From contig NZ_CP020038.1 in NCBI RefSeq assembly GCF_002157225.2, positions 6,220,991 through 6,284,990 of the forward strand: a stretch of 64,000 nt of DNA. The letters run 5' to 3'. Numbering within the stretch: the stretch's first letter is position 1; every line of letters begins with the position of its first letter. The notes beneath the pieces are model-generated. The model had not been told where the DNA came from and ran no database searches. It saw only the letters and a list, made by a program, of their open reading frames with translations. Of the stretch, positions 9,813-18,680 are shown piece by piece. A program made the translations under genes and the position numbers. This DNA is from Agarilytica rhodophyticola (lineage in GTDB: Bacteria > Pseudomonadota > Gammaproteobacteria > Pseudomonadales > Cellvibrionaceae).

Positions 9813-11309
9813 ATGAAAAAGCTATTACTTTTAAGTGCAGTAACTTCTCTTGTTAGCTCTATCGCCTGGGGGGACACCGCTTTTACAGGTATTCGAGATA
9901 ATATAACACCACTTGAATTCACAGCAGACATGGCACCAGGGGTAAACCTATGGAATACGTTGGATGCAGTTTGTGGCGCACCAGCTGACTTGGGAAGTGA
10001 AACATGCTGGGGAAATCCTCGCACCACAAAAGCTATGATTACTGATATGAAAAACAGAGGCTTCAAAACCCTTCGTATACCTGTCACCTGGTACAACCAT
10101 ATGGGCTCGGCTCCCAACTACACTATTGATAGAGCATGGATGGATAGAGTCGAAGAAGTAGCCAACTATGCTTTTGACAATGACATGTACGTTATCATTA
10201 ATATTCATCATGATGATTACGACGAAGGAAAATATCGCTCTTGGCTCAGTCCAACCTATAATAGACAAAACGCAAGTATTGATCAGTTAAGAAAAGTTTG
10301 GACTCAAATTGCCAATCGTTTTAAGAACTACGGTGATTACTTAATATTTGAAACTATGAATGAGCCCCGAGCGGTAGGAACTCCACAAGAGTGGACCGGT
10401 GGTAACGCAGAACACCGCGATGTTGTTAACAAGTTAAATCTCGCTGCAGTTAATGCAATAAGGGCTACTGGTGGTAACAATGCATCGAGGTTCATAATGA
10501 CACCACAAGTAGGTGCCACAGGGCACGCTGCAATTTATGATCTTGAGATTCCCAACAATGATAACAAAGTTATAGTTTCTATCCACAATTACGGCCCCTT
10601 TTCTTTCACTCTTCAACAGCCGGGGACGAATAGATGGGGTACACAGCAAGAGATCAGAAATCTACAAAATGATATTAAATCCTATTATGATAATTTCACA
10701 AGCAAAGGCAGAGCCGTTGTTATTGGCGAGTGGGGTGCAGCAGATAAAAGTAATTTAGCAGATAGAGTTAAATATTATGAAGTATTCGCGGAAGCGAGTA
10801 AGCAATATAAAGTAGCACCTATTAGCTGGATTTACTCATATGATAGAAATAGTAGAACCTGGAAATATCCTGCCCTAGAAGACGCTATTTTTAAAACCTA
10901 TGGTGCGACAAATGCTGTAACAGTACCAGGCAAAATAGAAGCAGAAAACTACACGAGTCAATCGGGGGTACAAAATGAGGGAACATCTGATGTAGGGGGC
11001 GGCCAAAATATCGGTTATATTGAAAACGGAGATTACTCTGAATATGAAATAGACGTTGATACCGCAGGTGATTACTATGTTACATTTAGAGTGGCATCCA
11101 ATACTTCTGGAGGAAAAATTGATGTTTATTCAAATGGTTCCAAACTTGGCTCAGTAAATGTTAATAATACTGGTGGCTGGCAAAATTGGCGAGACGTAAG
11201 TAAAACTTTGACTTTATCCCAAGGAAAACAAAAATTAAGACTGGTTTATGTAGGTTCCGGAGGTCAAGGAAATTATCTGCTAAATATAAACTATATAGAT
11301 ATTAGATAG
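9813..11309 (+). CDS. Secreted GH5 cellulase with C-terminal CBM6
   Basis: This 498-residue enzyme has a signal peptide (1-20, ending SIAWG) and a GH5 TIM barrel (about 25-360). The acid/base E184 lies in FETMNEPR and the nucleophile E306 in VIGEWG. The early motif GVNLWNTLD, the HHDD strand and HNYGP are typical of endo-beta-1,4-glucanases of this family. Residues about 370-498 form a CBM6 module (KIEAENYTSQSG, GYIENGDYSEYEIDV). It should cut internal beta-1,4 links in cellulose or a related glucan outside the cell. It is single and not in an operon. An imperfect stem (GCCTTCG 11357-11363 with CGAAGGC 11388-11394) follows but lacks a T-tract. Confidence 0.92.
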   Translation: MKKLLLLSAVTSLVSSIAWGDTAFTGIRDNITPLEFTADMAPGVNLWNTLDAVCGAPADLGSETCWGNPRTTKAMITDMKNRGFKTLRIPVTWYNHMGSAPNYTIDRAWMDRVEEVANYAFDNDMYVIINIHHDDYDEGKYRSWLSPTYNRQNASIDQLRKVWTQIANRFKNYGDYLIFETMNEPRAVGTPQEWTGGNAEHRDVVNKLNLAAVNAIRATGGNNASRFIMTPQVGATGHAAIYDLEIPNNDNKVIVSIHNYGPFSFTLQQPGTNRWGTQQEIRNLQNDIKSYYDNFTSKGRAVVIGEWGAADKSNLADRVKYYEVFAEASKQYKVAPISWIYSYDRNSRTWKYPALEDAIFKTYGATNAVTVPGKIEAENYTSQSGVQNEGTSDVGGGQNIGYIENGDYSEYEIDVDTAGDYYVTFRVASNTSGGKIDVYSNGSKLGSVNVNNTGGWQNWRDVSKTLTLSQGKQKLRLVYVGSGGQGNYLLNINYIDIR

Positions 11310-12439
11310 CCTTCCCAGAACTTAATCAGCTAAACCTTATATGGTTGTACGGGTTTGCCTTCGGAATCGCATGGTATCGTTGGATAACGAAGGCGAGCTT
11401 GACTAAATAATTAATTATACGCTTTTTGAACATACCATCATAGATAGATCATTAAACACACAATCAAATAGAGCATTAAAAATCACACCGCTAAAAATCC
11501 TCATTTTTATTCTTAGAGCCTAGAAACTTTCGTAAACACTTGCTCTTTCATTATTGAATTTATGTACCTAGATAGGCTCTTTTTAATGTTAATAAAAAAT
11601 CAGAGCCGGTGTTAACACAAACCGCCCAAGAAAATGATTTTTATACTAAGCCAAATATGTAACAAGAGAGAAGTAGATTAAAAATAGTAATAGCTACAAG
11701 CAAATAGCTCTATGTGTTTGGCGCGAGCAAACTATGAAAAACACGTCAAAAATTTGTCTAGACTTTATACTTTTATTATATTATGGATTTTATACCTTTA
11801 ATCTAACTGCTGACCGACCACATTACGGTGTTAAGAAACTAAATTAAAGTAAGGCAAAAAATTTACAATGAAACAATTACATCAAATAAAAATTCAATCA
11901 ATCGTTTGAAAGACTATATTTAGTATCAAAAAATTTTTTCAACACCAAATTATTCCTTAACAATACAAACATTTATATTGATTTAGGTTTAGCTAACTCA
12001 GATCCTATAACTTTAAGAAAAATAATAACTAATTTTATTAAATTTAAATAGTAAGAAATAATACTACTGATAGCCATTGAATTTTTTCTTAATTTAACAA
12101 TTAACAACCCTCACAGAAACATCACAAACCAAGTACAGGTTGTTAAGTCATCTCCTAATTTCCTAAATATGTGATTCTCTTCAATAGAAAAACAATCAAC
12201 ATTGATGTTTACTTTGCACACGCTTTCTTAAATTATGCGAACCCAACATTGTCCTGACCAATTAAAAATAAAATCAGTATAGGCAGCTTTGCCAATATAA
12301 AAATAAAAATTTTATTATTTTTTGATATTTTTTAATTATTACGGTGGTCTCATTCTAAAAATTTGAAAATGAAACCAGGGACGTACTAATAATTTTTTCT
12401 TTTTCACATTAACAATTTTATAAGAGGCAAAGTTTTGTT
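11310..12439. other. Long AT-rich non-coding leader of the metabolite cluster
   Basis: About 1.1 kb without a convincing gene. A 37-codon frame at 11734-11847 (MKNTSKICLDF...) has a hydrophobic middle but no good ribosome binding site. The last 100 bp contain an imperfect palindrome (12345-12377). The stretch should carry the promoter of the downstream six-gene unit. Confidence 0.4.
12345..12377. promoter_or_regulatory. Inverted repeat upstream of the cluster, possible operator
   Basis: TGGTCTCATT (12345-12354) pairs with AATGAAACCA (12368-12377) at all but one position around a 13-base spacer. It lies about 63-95 bp before the first gene of the cluster, a usual place for a repressor or activator site. 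No cognate regulator is encoded next to it. Confidence 0.4.
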
Positions 12440-13990
12440 ATGGCAGGTACATTTGATTATATTATTGTAGGCGCAGGCCCAGCAGGGCTTCAGTTGGCTT
12501 ACCATATGCAACAGGAAAACGTTAACTACTTAGTAATAGAGAAAGGTGAAACCGCTGGTACTTCATTTAAATCTTATCCAAGGCATGGAAAACTAATCTC
12601 AATCAATAAAGTTCATACTGGTTATGACGACCAGGAAATTAACCTGAGATGGGATTGGAATTCAATTCTGTGTAATGATGAATCATTTCGTTTTTCGAAG
12701 TTTAGTTCATCTTATTTCCCAGATGCAAAGGATTTAGTAACGTATCTTAATGAATATGCAAGCTCATTTGGTTTAAATATTAATTATAACCAAGCAGTTA
12801 AGAACATTACTAAAGAATCAGAAATTTTTACACTTCATATTGATAACTCAGATGAAGAATATAAATGTAAAAACCTCATTATTGCTTCAGGAGTTGCTAA
12901 ACCATATATACCAAATATTCCAGGCATTGAACTTACGGATAATTATACGCAAGTATCAGTTAATAAAGAAGAATTTATTAATAAGCGAGTCTTAGTATTA
13001 GGTAAAGGCAATTCCGCTTTCGAAACAGCCGACCATCTAATAGATAGTGCATCACTTATTCATGTATGTAGCCCTAATAATGTAAAACTTGCTTGGCAAA
13101 CTCATTACGTTGGAAATTTGAGGGCGGTAAATAATAATTTTCTCGACACCTATCAACTGAAGTCTCAAAATGCGATCCTAGATGCAGATATAGACAAAAT
13201 AGAAGTCAAAGATGGAATATATAGAGTCAGCGTAAGATATCAACATGCTAATGGTGAAGTAGAGGTTCTCGAATACGATAGAGTTATCGTATGTACCGGA
13301 TTTCAGCTTGACTCTTCAATTTTTGGAGATAGTTGTCAACCAGAGCGATGCGTGGATGACCGCTTCCCAAAACTTAATGCGGACTGGGAGTCTAGTAATA
13401 TCTCAAACTTGTATTTTGCAGGCACTTTAATGCAAGGACATTTCTATAAAAAGACAACATCGGGTTTTATCCATGGGTTTAGATATAATGTAAAATCTCT
13501 ATTTCATATATTATTATATAAAAATCAAAATAAGAATCTACCATCATCTATATTTAATGCTACAACACAAAATATCACGGATCACTTAGTAGAGCGGATC
13601 AATCGTTCATCTGCTTTGTGGCAACAATTCGGTTATCTAACGGATATTATCGATGTAGGAAATGAAAGTGCAACATATTTTTATGAATTACCCAAGGATT
13701 ATAGAGAACAAATATCTCAACAAAATACATTTACCCTCTCACTAGAGTTTGGTACTAAACAGAAAGATGTCTTTAATATAGACCGCGATCCAAATCCAGA
13801 AAAAGCCGACGAATCCTTTTTCTTACACCCAGTAATAAGATTCTATAGAGATTCCAAACTAATCGACACCCTTCACTTAGTAGAGGACCTCTATGGTGAA
13901 TGGAAACACCAAGAAAGGCATATTGACTTCCTCTATAGGTTTGTCGATAAACATAACACATTCAATCACACGGTGACAAAAGCAGTATAA
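12440..13990 (+). CDS. FAD/NAD(P)H-dependent monooxygenase-like oxidoreductase
   Basis: This 516-residue protein has two dinucleotide-binding folds: GAGPAG at 11-16 for FAD, with E35 of VIEKGE ending the second strand, and GKGNSA starting at G188 for NAD(P)H. RVIVCTGFQ and LYFAGTLMQGHFYKKTTSGFIHGFRYN complete the FAD domain. The layout resembles flavin-containing and N-hydroxylating monooxygenases, and the extended C-terminus resembles FOXRED2-type proteins. Its likely role is oxygenation or oxidation of a nitrogen, sulfur or carbon atom of the pathway intermediate; the substrate is unknown. It is the first gene of the cluster, 34 bp before the first cupin gene. AGAGG before the ATG is a fair ribosome binding site. 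Confidence 0.75.
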   Translation: MAGTFDYIIVGAGPAGLQLAYHMQQENVNYLVIEKGETAGTSFKSYPRHGKLISINKVHTGYDDQEINLRWDWNSILCNDESFRFSKFSSSYFPDAKDLVTYLNEYASSFGLNINYNQAVKNITKESEIFTLHIDNSDEEYKCKNLIIASGVAKPYIPNIPGIELTDNYTQVSVNKEEFINKRVLVLGKGNSAFETADHLIDSASLIHVCSPNNVKLAWQTHYVGNLRAVNNNFLDTYQLKSQNAILDADIDKIEVKDGIYRVSVRYQHANGEVEVLEYDRVIVCTGFQLDSSIFGDSCQPERCVDDRFPKLNADWESSNISNLYFAGTLMQGHFYKKTTSGFIHGFRYNVKSLFHILLYKNQNKNLPSSIFNATTQNITDHLVERINRSSALWQQFGYLTDIIDVGNESATYFYELPKDYREQISQQNTFTLSLEFGTKQKDVFNIDRDPNPEKADESFFLHPVIRFYRDSKLIDTLHLVEDLYGEWKHQERHIDFLYRFVDKHNTFNHTVTKAV

Positions 13991-14024
13991 GAAATACATG
14001 CTACTTAACTACAGGAGCAAGATG

Positions 14025-14801
14025 ATGGATTTAACAAACTATTCTAAGCATGGCATCACCGGCAATACTATTGTAACAAGAGGAGAAATTCCTGGTATAT
14101 CAGAAATGCAGGTGGAAGGAGAAGTTCGTAACTTAGGTATCGTCAAGCATTTTAAAAATCATAGTTTACTTGGGTCATTAATCCGACAAGATTTTTCTAT
14201 CGCCTGGGTACATTTGGATCCAGATGAGGTATTAGAAGTCCATAATCACAATGTACCGAGTATGATTATCGCAATAGAAGGTGGCGGCAGCTCACAAGGC
14301 GATAGTGAAATAAATTTTTCGGCGGGAGATATTGTGTTCATTCCTAGTTGGAATGAACATGGTTTTACGGGGGCAAAACCTTCTGGACTTTGGGCTCTAT
14401 CTATACAATTTAATGATGTCGCGATTTTTGAAGATGAAGTCGATCCACTTACATCTTATGATTTAACCAATATACCTTCTATAGAAGAAAGGCAACTTAT
14501 TTTATTTTCGCGCAATAAGGACAGAAACCTATTTAAGTCAGAAGGTGTAAGTAGGCATATTCCAAGCTATGTTAATTTTAATTGGCACTCTCTAGACAAT
14601 AAATTTAGTCTTGAGAGACCACCTAGTGAAACTTTGCGTTTGATTTTGCATGGTTCACCCCAAGGTAACTATAAGTTTGATAAAAGTTTATTAACTCCTG
14701 GAGATTTAATTGTACAAACTGAGGACTTAGATTATCACAATACCGAGAGTACCGGTAATCACTGGCTATTAACTATAGACATATCAACTTTGAAACAATA
14801 A
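14025..14801 (+). CDS. Cupin protein, paralogue of the following cupin domain
   Basis: This protein of 258 residues contains a cupin with a probable metal triad H73-x-H75 (VHNHN) and H112 (WNEHGF), followed by GLWALSIQF. Residues about 165-258 look like a second, degenerate beta-barrel without the histidines. The first half aligns by eye with the N-terminal half of the next gene product (IPxIS, HNLG/RNLG, WALSIQF), so the two are tandem paralogues. I chose the ATG at 14025 because AGGAG (14013-14017) lies seven bases before it; ATGs at 13998 and 14022 fit less well. Cupins may be dioxygenases, isomerases or sugar/metal binders; the catalytic role is unknown. It is the second gene of the cluster. 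Confidence 0.75.
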   Translation: MDLTNYSKHGITGNTIVTRGEIPGISEMQVEGEVRNLGIVKHFKNHSLLGSLIRQDFSIAWVHLDPDEVLEVHNHNVPSMIIAIEGGGSSQGDSEINFSAGDIVFIPSWNEHGFTGAKPSGLWALSIQFNDVAIFEDEVDPLTSYDLTNIPSIEERQLILFSRNKDRNLFKSEGVSRHIPSYVNFNWHSLDNKFSLERPPSETLRLILHGSPQGNYKFDKSLLTPGDLIVQTEDLDYHNTESTGNHWLLTIDISTLKQ

Positions 14802-14825
14802 ATAATATTTCAGGAGAAACTTGTT

Positions 14826-15977
14826 ATGAATGAAAAACCATCAGTAGAATTAAGATCAATCGATGGTGGAAAAAACACTCCATTTACCGGTATGCATGTA
14901 GTCAATCGAGAAGATATACCTCAGATATCCACAGTTTTTGTTGATAATAAAGAGCATAATTTAGGGCTATTAAAAGATTTTCGTAAACACGAATTATTAG
15001 CTAATTTTATTCCCGACTCACCAGAAAGAGTTTCATTTAGTTGGGTGCGCTTACTACCGGGTGAAACTTTAGCTGTCCATGCTCACCCAACAAAAACCTT
15101 CATTATTGTGTGTGAAGGAGAAGGTTACTGCACTGGTGATTATACTGGAAAAATTTCTGGCGGTTCTATAGTTATGGTAGCACCTAATTTTCTCCACGGT
15201 TTTTGTGGTGCAGGGAAAAATGGTTTTTGGGCGCTGTCTATTCAATTTGAAGGGCTTGGTTTATATGAAAACACCGAGCAAGCTAGAGTAAAGTTTGAAG
15301 ACTTTGAAATGGTTAAACCCTCAATGCGACATATATCTGAGGCTCAGGAGTTTTTTTTAGAGGACTATAAGAGAAATCCTCTATTTTCAATTATAAAGGA
15401 GGATAACTTCCAAACAGCTTACCGCGAACCCCTGCTTGATGCCATTCAACATTGGTCACAGTGTTTTCAGTTAATTATTTCGGATAGAGTCAAGTATGCA
15501 CAATCAAATACCGAGAAAAAACTCGCTTTGATGCACCTAGAAGAGGAAAAAGATCACGATACAAAAATGGCTGCTTTGCGTGGCAATCCAGATATTGGTG
15601 ATTTACACCCTATTGCAAATGAGGTTACCAACTGGTTCCGAAAGGCCATGAAGGAGTTATCTGATGCAGAGAAAATAATATTGGTACATTTTGTTTTAGA
15701 AGGTAGTGCAGAATTTGCTCATAATGAAATACATGCATATGTAGAAGGCTCAGAAGTCGAAGAACACTTTCGTTTTCACGCTGAAGAAGATGAAGATCAT
15801 GTATTAATGGGAGTCGATGCTTTATCAAATATGTCAAATGTCAACTATGAAAAGCTGCTAACCTCTTTAATCACAGGATGGGTTATGATCAATCGTGTTT
15901 GTGCTCAAATGAGCTATAGCGCTCGTGATGCCTATTGCACAAAATTATTAAAGCAAGACCATGCAACAAAAAATTAG
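14826..15977 (+). CDS. Cupin fused to a heme-oxygenase-like diiron oxidase (HDO) domain
   Basis: This 383-residue protein has an N-terminal cupin (about 40-145; probable ligands H85, H87 and H124) and an all-helical C-terminal domain (about 195-383). The latter shows the six-ligand pattern of heme-oxygenase-like diiron oxidases: E230-x6-H237, E292 (VLEGS), and H318-x3-D322-x2-H325 (FHAEEDEDH). Spacing is close to that known for CADD (E81/H88, E142, H174/D178/H181). Known members do oxidative chemistry on amines, amino acids or fatty acids, for example SznF, BesC and UndA. SznF also joins an HDO to a cupin, but in the opposite order. AGGAG nine bases before the ATG supports the start. The HDO assignment rests on ligand spacing read by eye; a TenA-like non-catalytic fold is the alternative. 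Confidence 0.7.
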   Translation: MNEKPSVELRSIDGGKNTPFTGMHVVNREDIPQISTVFVDNKEHNLGLLKDFRKHELLANFIPDSPERVSFSWVRLLPGETLAVHAHPTKTFIIVCEGEGYCTGDYTGKISGGSIVMVAPNFLHGFCGAGKNGFWALSIQFEGLGLYENTEQARVKFEDFEMVKPSMRHISEAQEFFLEDYKRNPLFSIIKEDNFQTAYREPLLDAIQHWSQCFQLIISDRVKYAQSNTEKKLALMHLEEEKDHDTKMAALRGNPDIGDLHPIANEVTNWFRKAMKELSDAEKIILVHFVLEGSAEFAHNEIHAYVEGSEVEEHFRFHAEEDEDHVLMGVDALSNMSNVNYEKLLTSLITGWVMINRVCAQMSYSARDAYCTKLLKQDHATKN

Positions 15978-16106
15978 TTATCAATAACAATTACATGAGT
16001 GCTTTAATATATTTTAAGTAGATAAAAAATCTAAAAGTATATTGACTATACATAGCCATATTAAAAAATATTGCACCAAAAATTAAATAGAGAAAGGAAT
16101 AATCCT

Positions 16107-17327
16107 ATGTCAGTTAACATTGATGCAGTCCATAGGTTTAATGAAGAAACACTTGTAGATCCATATGATTTTCTAGGCTCACTAAGGGAAAATGAACCTA
16201 TATACTATGCAAATGATTTAAATGGCTGGGTTATCACTCGCCATAGTGATGTCGCGGATGCATTCAAGGAGCCTAATTTTATATCTGGAAATTTTGAAAC
16301 CCAAGTAAGAAATCAATTGCAGGGTCTGAATATATCAATAGCCAAGGATTTTGTACGAGTGCGAACAAAAATGATGGCTCATACAGATGCTAACGTTCAC
16401 AAAAGGCTCAGGCGAACATGTAATATTAGCTTTGGTAAAAAAGGCCTAGATACAATGTCTCCTATTATTAAAAAAGCTGTTGACGAGTCAGTTAATCTAT
16501 TGCCAAATGATGGAGAATGGGATTTTGCAACTCAGTTTTCTGAACCTCTATCAACTAGAGTTATTGCTGATTTATTCAATGTCCCCTATTCTGATAGAGA
16601 GCACTTTCAACGTTGCTCTGATGATGTTTCTCGATTTTTTGGTAATTCCGTGAGCGACACTAGAGAATCCGCTATTATCGCTAATGATGGCATTATAGCA
16701 CTTGAAAATTATTTCATTGATTTTTTAAAAGAGAGAAAAAGAAAATTAGGAAACGATTTGTTAAGTTTACTTATCGAAGCTAATAGTGCAGGATTATTGT
16801 CAGAAGAAGAAGTCATCGCCCAGTGTGTATTAATCTTAATGGCAGGACACTATACAGTTATAGATCAACTTTGTAATAGTATATATGCCTTTCTAACTTA
16901 TAATGAATGGCAAACACTTGTTAATGACCCATCACTTATATCTTCAGCTATTGAAGAAAGTATACGCTTTGATGGTGCTGTCTTGTTTATGGCTCGAACG
17001 GTAAAAGACAGTATGCTATTTAGAGGTAAGCAACTTAAAGCTAATGACACTTTGTTTCTCGGTATGGGTGCGGCCAACAGAGATCCAGAAGTGTTTCCAT
17101 CACCTGATATTTTTGATATCCATCGGAAAAAGAGCCGACATTTAGGCTTTGCCTATGGCCCCCACCAGTGTATAGGTATGAATTTAGCTAGAGTTGAGAT
17201 GTCTATGGCATTTCAAGCGCTAGTAAAAAAATATCCCAACTTAAAATTTTCACCTAACACTACACCTAAACGCAAGTGTGAATCTCTATTTTTTAGAGGG
17301 TTTTATTCTATTAAAGTAAAATCATAA
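16107..17327 (+). CDS. Cytochrome P450
   Basis: This 406-residue soluble bacterial P450 shows the I-helix motif LMAGHYT, the K-helix ExxR as EESIR, and the heme loop FAYGPHQCIG with thiolate ligand C355. Length is normal for class I bacterial P450s, which take electrons from ferredoxin; no redox partner is encoded nearby. In a cluster with a flavin enzyme and an HDO it probably hydroxylates or couples an intermediate. The frame is open from 16071, but AGAAAGGA at 16091-16098 points to the ATG at 16107, which also gives a usual P450 N-terminus. A 129-bp gap precedes it and could hold an internal promoter. Confidence 0.92.
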   Translation: MSVNIDAVHRFNEETLVDPYDFLGSLRENEPIYYANDLNGWVITRHSDVADAFKEPNFISGNFETQVRNQLQGLNISIAKDFVRVRTKMMAHTDANVHKRLRRTCNISFGKKGLDTMSPIIKKAVDESVNLLPNDGEWDFATQFSEPLSTRVIADLFNVPYSDREHFQRCSDDVSRFFGNSVSDTRESAIIANDGIIALENYFIDFLKERKRKLGNDLLSLLIEANSAGLLSEEEVIAQCVLILMAGHYTVIDQLCNSIYAFLTYNEWQTLVNDPSLISSAIEESIRFDGAVLFMARTVKDSMLFRGKQLKANDTLFLGMGAANRDPEVFPSPDIFDIHRKKSRHLGFAYGPHQCIGMNLARVEMSMAFQALVKKYPNLKFSPNTTPKRKCESLFFRGFYSIKVKS

Positions 17328-17440
17328 AAATGCTATAGATATAACTCTAATAATTATTTTCTTCTTCTATATGATCCGGCTTAGCTTATTAAGCATTTCA
17401 GATAATAGCGATTTTATTATGCTTATCTTTTAAAATTTAG

Positions 17441-18661
17441 ATGTTTTATAAAATTATGAAAAAAACAATACTTTTCTTTTCTGAAGCAGTAACCGTTGCT
17501 CATGTAATACGTTTATATAAACTTGCTTGCTCTTTAGACGCAGAAATATATGATGTTCATTTTGCAGTAGCTGATCGTTATAGCTATGTCTTTAGCAGTC
17601 ATCATACTATCTCTTTTCACTCCATTAATTCTGTAGAATCGATGGAGTTTATTCGTCGAGCGCAACACGCAGAGCCAATGTACAAAATTGATGAGCTTAT
17701 TAATTACGTTAAAGAAGATGAAAAAACCATAAGGAAAGTCCAGCCAGATTTGATTATAGGAGATATGCGACAGTCTCTTTGTGTTAGTACACGTACAACA
17801 AAGACAACCTACATTGCCATGACCAATGCTTATTGGAGCAAATATATTAATAACAAACAGTTTATTATTCCCGAATTACGACAAATAAATATGAATGAGA
17901 TACCATTTATATCAGCAATAATGCCAATTTATTTTTACTTCTTTTTTAAAAATCAGGGCAAAGTGCTAAATGAACTGCGTCGGTATTATAAGCTGCCAAT
18001 ATTTGAGCATTGTCTGGATGGTTGGAACTTCGGTGATCATCTGGTGTATAGTGATCCCAAAATCTTGTTTGATACCTCACGTTCACCCAGCAATCACCAC
18101 TTTCTTGGATCAATAAACTGGGAACCAGATGTTCCTTTGCCAATTTGGTGGCAGGAACTATCCGACACAAAAAAAACAGCTTATGTTGCACTCGGCTCAT
18201 CAGGTGATAAATCTCTTATACCACTCATTGTCGAGAAGTTACTGTCTGAAAACTTTCAGGTAATCATTAGTGGTGTAAATGAATCTGAAAGAAGTTTTAT
18301 TTTTGACGATGCGTCGGTGTTTTCTAGTGAACTTATACCCGGGTCTTTAGCTGCGGCTAGGTCTGACTTGGTAATAAGTAATGGAGGCAGCCCTACATCT
18401 TATCAATCATTGCTAGCTGGTACTCCAGTAATAGGTATTCCAACTAATCTTGATCAATTAATGTCAATGAAATTCATTGAAAGAAATAATGCGGGGAAAA
18501 TACTGCGGCCCAGGGAAGTGGGCACAACTAAACATACAAAAGTCTTAAAAGAAATACAAAAAATTAAATACAAAGAAAGAGCTGAAGAAATAAGTGCCGA
18601 ACTAGCTACTATTTCACCAGAAGAAAATTTCGCTAAAGTCCTAATGTCTATACTTAATTGA
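17441..18661 (+). CDS. GT-B glycosyltransferase of the macrolide/UDP-glycosyl type (GT1-like)
   Basis: This 406-residue protein has the two-lobed GT-B layout. The C-terminal donor-binding region is clear: YVALGSSGD, then LVISNGGSPTSYQSLLAGTPVIGIP and DQLMSM, matching the GG-x-x-T-x-x-x-L-x-x-G-x-P...DQ signature of GT1 antibiotic glycosyltransferases. The His that usually precedes the GG is Asn here (SNGG). It should transfer an activated sugar to the cluster product, either to complete it or to keep it inactive before export. No Shine-Dalgarno is evident; the ATG at 17456 (MKKTIL) is an equally good start. It ends 19 bp before the exporter gene. Confidence 0.82.
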   Translation: MFYKIMKKTILFFSEAVTVAHVIRLYKLACSLDAEIYDVHFAVADRYSYVFSSHHTISFHSINSVESMEFIRRAQHAEPMYKIDELINYVKEDEKTIRKVQPDLIIGDMRQSLCVSTRTTKTTYIAMTNAYWSKYINNKQFIIPELRQINMNEIPFISAIMPIYFYFFFKNQGKVLNELRRYYKLPIFEHCLDGWNFGDHLVYSDPKILFDTSRSPSNHHFLGSINWEPDVPLPIWWQELSDTKKTAYVALGSSGDKSLIPLIVEKLLSENFQVIISGVNESERSFIFDDASVFSSELIPGSLAAARSDLVISNGGSPTSYQSLLAGTPVIGIPTNLDQLMSMKFIERNNAGKILRPREVGTTKHTKVLKEIQKIKYKERAEEISAELATISPEENFAKVLMSILN

Positions 18662-18680
18662 TAAGTGAACATCGCCTATT

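Noticed and set aside
11357-11394. Stem GCCTTCG/CGAAGGC as terminator of the GH5 gene
   Set aside because: The loop is long (24 bases) and no T-run follows.
11734-11847. 37-codon frame with hydrophobic middle before the metabolite cluster, possible precursor peptide
   Set aside because: No good ribosome binding site, no leader/core pattern, and the cluster lacks peptide-modifying enzymes such as YcaO, LanM or a radical SAM protein.
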